From: CAYJMQ01 sp964371555
Lineage (GTDB): Bacteria > Bdellovibrionota > JACOXK01 > 2-02-FULL-40-11
Direction of reading: 5' to 3'
DNA: 17,248 nt
Assembly (NCBI GenBank): GCA_964371555.1
Contig: CAYJMQ010000042.1
Span: 1 to 17,248, forward strand
The position numbers and the translations under genes were made by a program. The notes below the pieces were generated by a model. The model was not told the origin of the DNA. It ran no database searches and saw only the letters and a list, made by a program, of their open reading frames with translations. This document shows positions 7,501 to 15,275 of the stretch, piece by piece. Numbering within the stretch: position 1 is the stretch's first letter; every line of letters starts with the position of its first letter.

Positions 7501-7920
7501 ATGACAAAACCAGCGGTTCTTTTTCTCTGCGTTGGGAATTCTGTTCGGAGTCAGATGGCGGAAGGATTTATGCGGCATTATGGAGGGGGAAAAGTTGAAT
7601 GCTTCAGCGCGGGGATATCTTCGACGTTTGTCCACCCCCTGGCTATTCGGGTGATGAAAGAAAAAGGAGTCGATATTTCCCATCAGACTTCGAAATCACT
7701 TGATGAGATCGACCTTCGAAAAATCACTCATGTTGCAACACTTTGCGGGGAGGCCGACGAGCTCTGCCCGCGAATTCCAAAAGAGGCGCCGATCTACAAA
7801 TGGGCATTTGCAGATCCTCTCCGGAGCGATCCCCGTGAAAAAGAGCGCGTTTTTCGCGCGGTCTGCGATGGGATTGAAAAAAAGGTCAAAGGGCTCCTCA
7901 AAGAATTAAAATTAGATTAA
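7501..7920 (+). CDS. arsC: Arsenate reductase, thioredoxin-coupled type (low-Mr phosphatase fold)
   Basis: The 139-aa protein aligns along its whole length with thioredoxin-dependent ArsC and has the family's normal size. The P-loop is CVGNSVRS, with nucleophile C10 and R16. The two redox cysteines of the relay are C81 and C88 (TLCGEADELCP), and the general acid is D104 (WAFADP, in place of the usual WGFDDP). The cysteine usually found at position 15 is Val, which by itself does not abolish the three-cysteine relay. It should reduce arsenate to arsenite in the cytoplasm, although related proteins are phosphotyrosine phosphatases. No other ars gene is adjacent, so it is not part of a visible resistance operon. 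No good ribosome site precedes the ATG. Confidence 0.88.
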   Translation: MTKPAVLFLCVGNSVRSQMAEGFMRHYGGGKVECFSAGISSTFVHPLAIRVMKEKGVDISHQTSKSLDEIDLRKITHVATLCGEADELCPRIPKEAPIYKWAFADPLRSDPREKERVFRAVCDGIEKKVKGLLKELKLD

Positions 7921-7990
7921 AACTTCGCGTTTGGATACGTATTGAATCATAAGAAAAGGTAACCGTAGGAAAGGAACACGTATTGTCTTC

Positions 7991-8018
7991 TTGTCTGACC
8001 GACGAAATTGGATATACT
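7991..8018 (+). promoter_or_regulatory. Candidate sigma70-type promoter of the secreted-protein gene
   Basis: TTGTCT (7991-7996) and TATACT (8013-8018) are spaced by 16 nt. They predict a start near 8025, giving a leader of about 68 nt before the GTG at 8093. Confidence 0.5.
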
Positions 8019-8092
8019 TGAGTTAAGCACGTTTGCGGTTTTTTTTGTGGATCAATTCATATTCATTCGTCAAGTCATGAAGGAGTAAAACG

Positions 8093-8617
8093 GTGAGACA
8101 CCATTTCTTTCCTCATTTTTTCGTCATATTCTTGTCTTTTCTTTCATTTGAAGAGGCATTCGCCGAGGAAGGGCTCGATGAGTCGACCTTTGTCTGCAGG
8201 GTTGAAAGAGGGGTAGTCGAGCATTTGGAAGTTACAGAAGGGAATGTTCATATCATTACCCCCCCATTGCCGAACCTCAGTTTACAGGGGGCTGCGATTC
8301 TCATGCAGATCGCTGAAAGTGGGGTGGCGGATTATATTAAAATTGGGAACGGAAATTTTCACTACTCCGTTTCAGCTTTCGATAAAACAATTCAATTACA
8401 GGATAAAAACGGCGTTATTTTAGAAGAAGATATTGCAACTTTTGATTTTGACAAAGATAAAAGGGAAATTATTATTCATGTCACAAATCTTCTTGCAAGA
8501 TATAGTGATAAATATCTTGTTATCGTTCACTTCACGACTGCTGGTTTGGGCGAAAACGGGGAGATTATCAATGACATCCAGATCAAATGTGTGAATCACG
8601 ACCAGAGTGGTGAATAA
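8093..8617 (+). CDS. Secreted or periplasmic protein of unknown function
   Basis: The 174-aa product begins at GTG, with AAGGAG (8080-8085) seven bases upstream, which fixes the start. Residues 1-24 form a signal peptide (hydrophobic FFVIFLSFLSF, likely cleavage after AFA). The mature chain is predicted to be mainly beta strands: ADYIKIGNGNFHYSVSAF, KTIQLQDKNG, REIIIHVTN and YLVIVHFTT look like a small beta sandwich. It has only two cysteines, C35 and C166, near the ends of the mature chain, which could form one disulfide. I do not recognise a family. It has a convincing promoter of its own and a 70-nt gap to the next gene, so it may be transcribed alone or lead the acetoacetyl-CoA synthetase gene. 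Confidence 0.75.
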   Translation: MRHHFFPHFFVIFLSFLSFEEAFAEEGLDESTFVCRVERGVVEHLEVTEGNVHIITPPLPNLSLQGAAILMQIAESGVADYIKIGNGNFHYSVSAFDKTIQLQDKNGVILEEDIATFDFDKDKREIIIHVTNLLARYSDKYLVIVHFTTAGLGENGEIINDIQIKCVNHDQSGE

Positions 8618-8628
8618 CATTCATCATA

Positions 8629-8659
8629 AAACTTGATTTGGCATGAAACTTGATTTGGC
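8629..8659 (+). repeat. Two tandem copies of a 14-bp motif upstream of acetoacetyl-CoA synthetase
   Basis: AAACTTGATTTGGC occurs at 8629-8642 and again at 8646-8659, a period of 17 nt, in the 70-nt gap before the ATG at 8688. It could be a recent slippage duplication or a pair of binding sites. The latter Asn/Met-like reading frames through it carry no gene. Confidence 0.6.
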
Positions 8660-8687
8660 GTCTCCATTGCGTTACTAGAAATGGCAT

Positions 8688-10643
8688 ATGGCAGAGCTTC
8701 TGTGGAGTCCATCTTCGGAGCGCATCGAAAAGAGCAATCTTAAAAAGTATTTTTCCTTTCTTGAAAAAGAGTATCATCTCAAATTTAAAACCTATGACGA
8801 TCTTTATCGGTGGTCGGTTTCTGAAATTCCACATTTTTGGGAATCGATTTGGAAATTTTGCGGGGTCATCTCAACGCCGTATCAGGAGATCATGGGGGTA
8901 CCAGCCATGCCGGGAACAAAATGGTTTCGCGGCGCCGCGCTCAATTATTCCGAAAATCTTCTTCGCTATCGGGATGATCATCTGGCCCTGATTGCTGTCG
9001 GTGAAAATCGCAAACCCATTGAGCTATCCTACCGCGATCTTTATCTAAAGGTTGCCAGGTGCGCAAAAGCGTTAAAGGAATCTGGAGTCAAAAAAGGGGA
9101 TCGGGTGGCCGCCTTTTTGCCAAATATCCCTGAGACGGTCATCGGCATGCTTGCCACAAGCAGCCTGGGAGCGATCTGGTCTTCTTGTTCCCCCGATTTT
9201 GGGATTCAGGGAGTAGTCGATCGTTTTGGACAGATTCAACCCTCCGTTTTATTTACGGCAGATGCCTATTCCTATAATGGAAAAAAATATGATTCTCTCG
9301 CAAGAATTGGCGAGATCGCAAATATGCTTCCTTCCCTGAAAAAGATTGTTGTTATTCCCTATATGGAAGAGAAAGTTGAGATTTCGAAACTCAAGTCAGC
9401 TGTTTTATGGGATGAGTTTCTTTCAAATGATGCCCGGGAGGTCGAATTTGTCAGGCTCCCATTCGATCATCCCCTTTATATTATGTATTCTTCCGGAACA
9501 ACGGGGGTTCCCAAATGTATCGTGCATGGTCAGGGGGGGACGCTGATTCAGCATTTAAAAGAGCTTGTTCTTCATACAGATCTCAAGCGGGAAGACAGAA
9601 TTTGCTATATCACAACCTGCGGCTGGATGATGTGGAATTGGCTGGTCAGCTCTTTGGCTGTGGGGGCCACGATTGTACTTTCGGAAGGGAGTGCGACTTA
9701 TCCCGATCTTTTGCAGCGCTTTCGCATGATTGATGATCAAAAGATCACTGTTTGGGGGACGAGTCCTAAGTTTATTTCTCTTTTTATCTCTCAGGGTATC
9801 TCTCAGGGGATCGGGCCAAAATCGATTTCTGATTTCCCTACGTTGAAGACAATCCTTTCAACAGGATCGCCTTTGTCTCCCGAGCAATTCAGATGGGTCT
9901 ACGATCATATAAAAAGGGATCTCATGCTTTCCTCAATTTCCGGGGGGACCGATATTATCTCCTGCTTTATGCTGGGGAACCCGATGCTTCCTGTCTATGC
10001 CGGTGAAATTCAATGCCGCGGGCTTGGGATGAAAGTGGAAGCGTTTGATGAGAATGGGCGATCTCAAGTTGGACAAAAGGGGGAGCTTGTCTGCACTGCC
10101 CCGTTTCCTTCGATGCCAATCTATTTCTGGGACGATTCAAATCAGAAAAAATATAGAGGGGCTTATTTTGAACGATATCCCAACGTCTGGTATCACGGCG
10201 ATTACATCGAAATTACTCCGCAGGGGGGTGTTGTTGTGTATGGCCGCTCAGACGCAACACTCAATCCCGGCGGGGTTCGGATTGGCACATCTGAAATCTA
10301 CCGGCAAGTGGAGGGGATTCAAGAGGTTAAAGACAGCATTGCGGTCAGTCAGAACTGGCAATCAGATACACGAGTGATTCTCTTTGTTGTCTTAAACGAG
10401 GGGTTGACCCTCACTGAGGTACTTATCGATAAGATTAAAAAAATCATTCGCAATGGCACATCTCCCCGGCATGTGCCGGCAAAGATTATTCAGGTCAAAG
10501 ATATTCCCTACACAATAAGTGGAAAAAAAGTGGAACTGGCGGTTCAAAACATGATTCATGGAGAACCGGTCAAGAACAAAGAGGCGCTGATCAATCCTGA
10601 ATCACTGGAGCAATTCAAAAATATCGAAGAATTAAATCATTGA
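8688..10643 (+). CDS. Acetoacetyl-CoA synthetase (acetoacetate-CoA ligase)
   Basis: The 651-aa cytoplasmic enzyme matches the full length of the acetoacetate-CoA ligase subgroup of ANL adenylating enzymes. It has the N-terminal cap typical of acyl-CoA synthetases (PHFWESIWKFCGV, W80-F81), the ATP loop YSSGTTGVPK (267-276), SGGTDI (418-423), YHGDYIEI (502-509), the hinge region GRSDATLNPGGVRIG (519-533) and the catalytic lysine in SGKKVE (611-616). The subgroup call rests on CGWMMWNW (311-318), the GTSEIYRQVE segment and the C-terminal NPESLEQF tail. It activates acetoacetate for PHB mobilisation, ketone-body use or lipid synthesis. No PHB genes are adjacent. The ATG has no clear ribosome site, and a short tandem repeat lies in its leader. 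Confidence 0.92.
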   Translation: MAELLWSPSSERIEKSNLKKYFSFLEKEYHLKFKTYDDLYRWSVSEIPHFWESIWKFCGVISTPYQEIMGVPAMPGTKWFRGAALNYSENLLRYRDDHLALIAVGENRKPIELSYRDLYLKVARCAKALKESGVKKGDRVAAFLPNIPETVIGMLATSSLGAIWSSCSPDFGIQGVVDRFGQIQPSVLFTADAYSYNGKKYDSLARIGEIANMLPSLKKIVVIPYMEEKVEISKLKSAVLWDEFLSNDAREVEFVRLPFDHPLYIMYSSGTTGVPKCIVHGQGGTLIQHLKELVLHTDLKREDRICYITTCGWMMWNWLVSSLAVGATIVLSEGSATYPDLLQRFRMIDDQKITVWGTSPKFISLFISQGISQGIGPKSISDFPTLKTILSTGSPLSPEQFRWVYDHIKRDLMLSSISGGTDIISCFMLGNPMLPVYAGEIQCRGLGMKVEAFDENGRSQVGQKGELVCTAPFPSMPIYFWDDSNQKKYRGAYFERYPNVWYHGDYIEITPQGGVVVYGRSDATLNPGGVRIGTSEIYRQVEGIQEVKDSIAVSQNWQSDTRVILFVVLNEGLTLTEVLIDKIKKIIRNGTSPRHVPAKIIQVKDIPYTISGKKVELAVQNMIHGEPVKNKEALINPESLEQFKNIEELNH

Positions 10644-10681
10644 TTCGTTTTCAAAAATAGACTACGCTCCAAATAATCTCA

Positions 10682-11821
10682 ATGGTCTCCAAAATCAACC
10701 AGAGAGGCGGTGTTCAACAAAGCCTCTTTATGATTTGGTTGCTCGCCATTATTCTTTTTCCACAAAAATCCCTGATGGCCCAGCCCAGAGAACCCAAAGT
10801 GGTCTCAATCATGGCCTACAATGTTTTGAATCTCTTTGATGCGACAGACGATGGCGATCAGCAGGGTGACCCGACCTTTCTCCCCCTTCTCACAAAAAAG
10901 AGGTGGTCTCAAAACAAATGTCTCTGGAAGCAGGGGTTTCGCCGAGTGCTCTGCGAGGAACTCGACTGGACACAAGAAAAATATGAAGAAAGGTTAAGGC
11001 GCGTTGCAAAGGTTCTTCTCGATTATGATCAAGGGGCTGACATTGTTGTATTGGAAGAGCTCGAAAATCGGAGGGTCATCACCGATCTTTGGGAAAAGCA
11101 TCTAAAGTCAAAAGGATATCGAAAGCCGATTCATTTTGAAAGTCCTTCTAACAGGGGGATTGACGTTGGTATTCTCAGCCGGTTTCCTTTAAAAGAATCG
11201 CCGATGGCTCATCCCGTAGATCTTTCGGGGATCGATCCGCGCCAGACCAGAGACATTGTTGAGGCGACTTTCAAAGTAACTTCCACGCGTTTTTTAAAAA
11301 TTGCCGCGAATCACTGGCCCTCGTTAGATCATGTCGTCCAGGCAAGAATCCGCGCGGCGGGGGTTGCCAAAAAAATTGCGCTTAAAGCTCAAAAACAGGG
11401 AGTTTCATTTATTGCAATGGGTGACTTTAACACGCTCCCTTCTGAAACCCCGAATCCGATTGAAAACAACATAGCCGATAATGAATGGAGCGATTCAAGA
11501 AGACCCCTCGTCGATATTCCTCATTATGTCGGGCGTTATCCAAATTCACCGGGGGATGGTTCGCATTTTTATAAAGGAAATTGGAGCCCTCTCGATCGAA
11601 TCCTCGTCAGCAAGGATTTTTTTCGTAAAGAAACGCCGTTTGGGATCGATCTTGAGACATTTGGGGTCTTTGCCCCCTCTTATCTTTTGACAAAAGAGAC
11701 CATTCAGGATCCCGATACTGGAAAATCAAAAACCTATCCCATTCCATTTCGCTATGATTTTCTAACGGATGAAGGTTATTCCGATCATCTTCCGGTTGTC
11801 TTAAAAATTATTGTCAATTAG
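10682..11821 (+). CDS. Secreted endonuclease/exonuclease/phosphatase-fold hydrolase
   Basis: The 379-aa protein has the complete EEP catalytic set: N47 in YNVLNLFD, E125/E126 in LEELENR, D161 in GIDVGILSRFPL, H211 in NHWPS, D248 and N250 in MGDFNTLPSE, and D368-H369 in YSDHLPV. A hydrophobic segment (about 16-33, cleavage plausible after LMA) makes it exported. I keep the ATG at 10682, but the ATG at 10730 (residue 17) would give a more compact signal peptide; neither has a strong ribosome site. Exported EEP proteins include extracellular nucleases and phospholipase-like phosphodiesterases, so the substrate is open. It sits 38 nt after the acetoacetyl-CoA synthetase gene and 11 nt before the glycosyltransferase gene, consistent with an envelope operon. 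Confidence 0.85.
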   Translation: MVSKINQRGGVQQSLFMIWLLAIILFPQKSLMAQPREPKVVSIMAYNVLNLFDATDDGDQQGDPTFLPLLTKKRWSQNKCLWKQGFRRVLCEELDWTQEKYEERLRRVAKVLLDYDQGADIVVLEELENRRVITDLWEKHLKSKGYRKPIHFESPSNRGIDVGILSRFPLKESPMAHPVDLSGIDPRQTRDIVEATFKVTSTRFLKIAANHWPSLDHVVQARIRAAGVAKKIALKAQKQGVSFIAMGDFNTLPSETPNPIENNIADNEWSDSRRPLVDIPHYVGRYPNSPGDGSHFYKGNWSPLDRILVSKDFFRKETPFGIDLETFGVFAPSYLLTKETIQDPDTGKSKTYPIPFRYDFLTDEGYSDHLPVVLKIIVN

Positions 11822-11832
11822 AATTAACTTGA

Positions 11833-13203
11833 ATGCCTCATAAATACGACAAGTACAAAGATATTTTATTTTTGGCGGCCATTTCCTCGCTTCTTATCTT
11901 TTATAAGTTAGGTGAAGAAAGTCTTACCACGTGGGATGAAATTCTCTACGCGCAAATGGCCAAAGAAATGTTTAGGGCAGGGGACTGGCTGACCCCCACC
12001 CTCAACGGCTGGCTTCGCTTTGAAAAACCCCCATTCTGCACAGGAGCGACCGCTTTTTTTTATTCACTCTTTGGAATCAATGAGTTCTCCGCGAGATTGT
12101 TCTCCGCGCTGTCAGCGATAGCAACGGTTCTCATCACATACCTCTTTTCCCGCAAAATGTTTTCGAGAGTGGAGGCGATGGCCGCTTCTCTCGTTCTTCT
12201 CTCTTCAATCCATTTTTTTAATCATGCAAAACTTGGAATGATGGATGTGCCAGTCACTTTTTTTATCACGATTTCGCTCTATTTTTTCTATCTTGGCTTC
12301 GAAAGGGAGCGCTATTATCTTGCGATGGGATTCGCGGCTTCAGCCGCTCTTCTTACGAAAGGAATTGCGGGAGGTGTCCTGTTTTTTGTGATGGGTCTCA
12401 TCCTTCTTTTCTCAAAGCGATGGGGGGTTTTGAAAAATAAATATTTCATTCTGGGGATTTTTATTTCTGTGGCTCTTCCGGCAATCTGGCTTCTCTATGA
12501 ATATGCGCGCTTCGGAGAGATCCTGATCTCCTCATTTTTTGGGGAGAACATTTCGAGGATTGGACTGGCGCTCGACAGCCACCATGGAACATGGTTTTCT
12601 TACATAAATACCATTTTTTATAAGGGGAAATTGTGGGGAGGGATTGCCCTGCTTTTGGCCGGATATCTGCTTGTTGTTCAACTTTTCTCAAAAGAAAGAG
12701 ATTTTCGCTTTATCTTTCTTTTGAGCTGGATCTTTACGATCTTCGTCATTTTCTCCGCCGCCAAAACAAAGCTTCATTGGTATATCATGCCGATTTATCC
12801 GCCATTGTTCATATTATTTTCCGCGGGATGCCGGCAAATTTTTAAGAAAGAGCGTTGGCTATATGCTTTGCCGGTTTTATCTTTGATATTTTTATTGTAT
12901 TATCAAATCTCTCACCCAAACAAATTTAATAACAACTCAAACGCCTTGGCCAAACGCGCGGCGCTTCATTTTAATATGCTCAAGAAACCTCAAGACAAAT
13001 TGTTTATCGTGGGACCGCTTGAGCATCAGGTATTTTTGTTTTATGCCGATGCGATCGCTGAGCATGAAACGCCCCTAAAAGCAACAGAGCCCCCTTCAGG
13101 ATGGGTGATTGGCTACCTGGATAAAGATTTCCTGAAAAAATATGTCGAAGGGAAATATGAGCTTGTGGATGAAATGGAAGGGATTCAATTTTTCTATCGA
13201 TGA
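11833..13203 (+). CDS. ArnT/PMT-like (GT39-type) membrane glycosyltransferase
   Basis: This 456-aa integral membrane protein has about ten or more hydrophobic helices. The first periplasmic loop holds the catalytic Asp of the family: TTWDEILYAQMAKEM (D35-E36), followed by the usual GDWLTPTLNGW and EKPP. A second conserved loop is HAKLGMMDVP. Such enzymes transfer a sugar from a polyprenyl-phosphate donor to lipid A, another lipid or a protein on the outer face of the inner membrane. The C-terminal domain after about residue 370 is soluble (LFIVGPLEHQVFLFYAD...), as in ArnT. Its stop overlaps the start of the ligase-like gene (ATGA at 13200-13203), so the two are translationally coupled. The sugar and acceptor are unknown. 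Confidence 0.85.
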   Translation: MPHKYDKYKDILFLAAISSLLIFYKLGEESLTTWDEILYAQMAKEMFRAGDWLTPTLNGWLRFEKPPFCTGATAFFYSLFGINEFSARLFSALSAIATVLITYLFSRKMFSRVEAMAASLVLLSSIHFFNHAKLGMMDVPVTFFITISLYFFYLGFERERYYLAMGFAASAALLTKGIAGGVLFFVMGLILLFSKRWGVLKNKYFILGIFISVALPAIWLLYEYARFGEILISSFFGENISRIGLALDSHHGTWFSYINTIFYKGKLWGGIALLLAGYLLVVQLFSKERDFRFIFLLSWIFTIFVIFSAAKTKLHWYIMPIYPPLFILFSAGCRQIFKKERWLYALPVLSLIFLLYYQISHPNKFNNNSNALAKRAALHFNMLKKPQDKLFIVGPLEHQVFLFYADAIAEHETPLKATEPPSGWVIGYLDKDFLKKYVEGKYELVDEMEGIQFFYR

Positions 13204-15203
13204 TCGTTAAAAAAACAGCATGGGAAAAATCAGCGCGGACGGTTTTTGTTCTTTTTTTTGTGTCGGTTCCCCTTGTTTTTTTAAGCAGAAAAATTCTTGT
13301 TTTTCCTGAAGTTCATTATGTGCAGCTCTTTACGTCAGTCAAAGAGGTAGTTGCCAGGCTTTTTACGCTCCTTCTTTCTCTCTTCTTTGTTATTCAGATC
13401 GTGTTTTTGAAGAAGCCGATCATAAAGACGCCGCTCTATCTCCCCATTTTTCTTTTATGGATGTATCAGGGAATTTCCCTCTTCTGGACTCAAAATCCTT
13501 ATCAGGGGATTGAACATTGGATCCGCTGGGGGATGCTTTTTCTGTTTTTTATCGTCTGTTTTAATCAGATAAAAAGAGAGGACATTCCAAAGTATATGGC
13601 TGTTTCAATCTGGCCTGCCTTTTTCATATGCCTGATCGGAACTATTGCGTATTTTTTCCCCTTGGATTTTTCTTTTTTTAAACATCGCGATTTTCCATGG
13701 GCGGCTGCCTTTTCAACGCATAAATTCGCGGGTGAATATCTTCTGCCCTTCATTTTTTGGGCGCCGGCATTATATCTTTCAGCAAATGAGGCAAAAAATG
13801 AGGGGCATTTAAAAAAGATTTATATTTTTTTCAAGCTTTTTTTCATTTTTTCGCTTTTTCAAGTCTTTCAAAGCCGTTCCTCCATCGTTGCCCTCTTTGC
13901 TTTAACGCCATTTTTCATTTTATGGTTGAAATATCATTTTAAAAAAATCCGCGTTTTTACTCTTGCCCTGATCCTGATAATGATAAGCGGCGCATTCCTC
14001 CTCATCCTATATAATCGCAATGTAAAAAGTATCGTTGATATAAATTTTACAGGCAACACACAGCGCTTTGTGATGTGGAAAAATACGGCGGGGATGATTT
14101 CGGATCATCCGCTGCTCGGTGTCGGGATTGGCAATTTTAATCTTATCTATTATCACTATGTAACACCGGAGGATCGGTATAGGATACCGGGCATTCCGGA
14201 GGAGGGGAATTACTATTCTGCAAGACATGCCCATAATGAATATCTTCAGATTTTTTCTGAACTGGGTGCTGTCGGTATTGTTTTGTTTTTTATTTTTTTG
14301 GGAGTGATTCTAAAATCTTCCATTTTCTATCTAAGGAAAAACAGAAATGACGCGATCTTTTTCGGTCTTTTCCTGTCGTTTCTTGGCAGTTTGATTATTG
14401 CTTTTTTTGTATTTAATTTTCAAACTGCGCCGACTTCTTATTTTTTTATTGCAACTGTCGTTTTTCTTCTTAAATGGATGGAAAAGGAAGAAAAGACACT
14501 GAAGCCGAAAAGCATCTATCGAACATTGATTCTTTTTCTCTTCCTGGGTGGAACGGTTTTATTTTGGAAGCCCCTGGTTCGCGTTGCCTTTGTCGACTAC
14601 TATAGGCGCCTCGGCCAGTCGGTTCTTGCAAGCTCTGCATTCCGCAAGTCTGATCAGAGAGCGGTTGAGATTTTAAAAAAGGGATTTTCATGGAATCCAA
14701 ATGACTGGGAAATTCATTTTTTGATTGCGAACGCGTATGGCGACCGGGGGCTTTATTCCGAAGCCATTGAACATACGAAAAAATCGTTTCAGCTAAATCC
14801 CGCACATGTATTGACGCTTTACAATATGGGTCTTTATTACGAAAGGATAGGGAATGTCGAAACAGCTCTTGAAACATATGAAAAGGTTTTAAAGAAAACT
14901 CCCGATTTTAAAATGGCAAGCAACCGGATGGGATATCTTTCACTAAAAGAAGGGAAAATGACAGAGGCAGACCGCTATTTTAAAAAAACCCTTTTGCCGG
15001 CGGCTTACCAGGAACTCGAGGTTACCGAGGCTTTACGGGGACTTGTCTATTGTGACCTAAAAATCGGAAAAAATAGAAGGGCAATATCATATCTTCTGGA
15101 AACATTTCTGTCAGAAGCTGCCAATAATAAGACAGAAGAAGGCTATTTTTCGAAAGAAAAAACTTTTACACCGCTTTTTCAGTGGTGGCTTGCGAAGCAG
15201 TAG
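13200..15203 (+). CDS. O-antigen ligase-like (Wzy_C/WaaL) membrane protein with C-terminal TPRs
   Basis: The 667-aa protein has about twelve hydrophobic segments up to residue 475 and then a soluble TPR domain. The hallmark of the ligase/polymerase family is the large loop around 300-360: GVGIGNFN, then RHAHNEYLQIFSELGAVG with H343 and H345. An arginine motif, QSRSSIVAL (R226), also fits. TPR-like helices run from about 485 to 600 (for example HFLIANAYGDRGLYSEAIEH and LYNMGLYYERIGNVETALE). The family moves polyprenyl-linked glycans onto lipid A or proteins; TPR tails occur in several protein-glycosylating relatives, so a protein acceptor is possible. No wzx, wzz or other glycan-assembly genes lie in this window. 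It is coupled to the GT39-like gene by an ATGA overlap. Confidence 0.85.
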   Translation: MIVKKTAWEKSARTVFVLFFVSVPLVFLSRKILVFPEVHYVQLFTSVKEVVARLFTLLLSLFFVIQIVFLKKPIIKTPLYLPIFLLWMYQGISLFWTQNPYQGIEHWIRWGMLFLFFIVCFNQIKREDIPKYMAVSIWPAFFICLIGTIAYFFPLDFSFFKHRDFPWAAAFSTHKFAGEYLLPFIFWAPALYLSANEAKNEGHLKKIYIFFKLFFIFSLFQVFQSRSSIVALFALTPFFILWLKYHFKKIRVFTLALILIMISGAFLLILYNRNVKSIVDINFTGNTQRFVMWKNTAGMISDHPLLGVGIGNFNLIYYHYVTPEDRYRIPGIPEEGNYYSARHAHNEYLQIFSELGAVGIVLFFIFLGVILKSSIFYLRKNRNDAIFFGLFLSFLGSLIIAFFVFNFQTAPTSYFFIATVVFLLKWMEKEEKTLKPKSIYRTLILFLFLGGTVLFWKPLVRVAFVDYYRRLGQSVLASSAFRKSDQRAVEILKKGFSWNPNDWEIHFLIANAYGDRGLYSEAIEHTKKSFQLNPAHVLTLYNMGLYYERIGNVETALETYEKVLKKTPDFKMASNRMGYLSLKEGKMTEADRYFKKTLLPAAYQELEVTEALRGLVYCDLKIGKNRRAISYLLETFLSEAANNKTEEGYFSKEKTFTPLFQWWLAKQ

Positions 15204-15275
15204 GGATTCGGAGGTTTTGTTTGATACGGCTTCACGTATGTATTGGGTAGATTTTTATAGTAAGAGGATATATTT

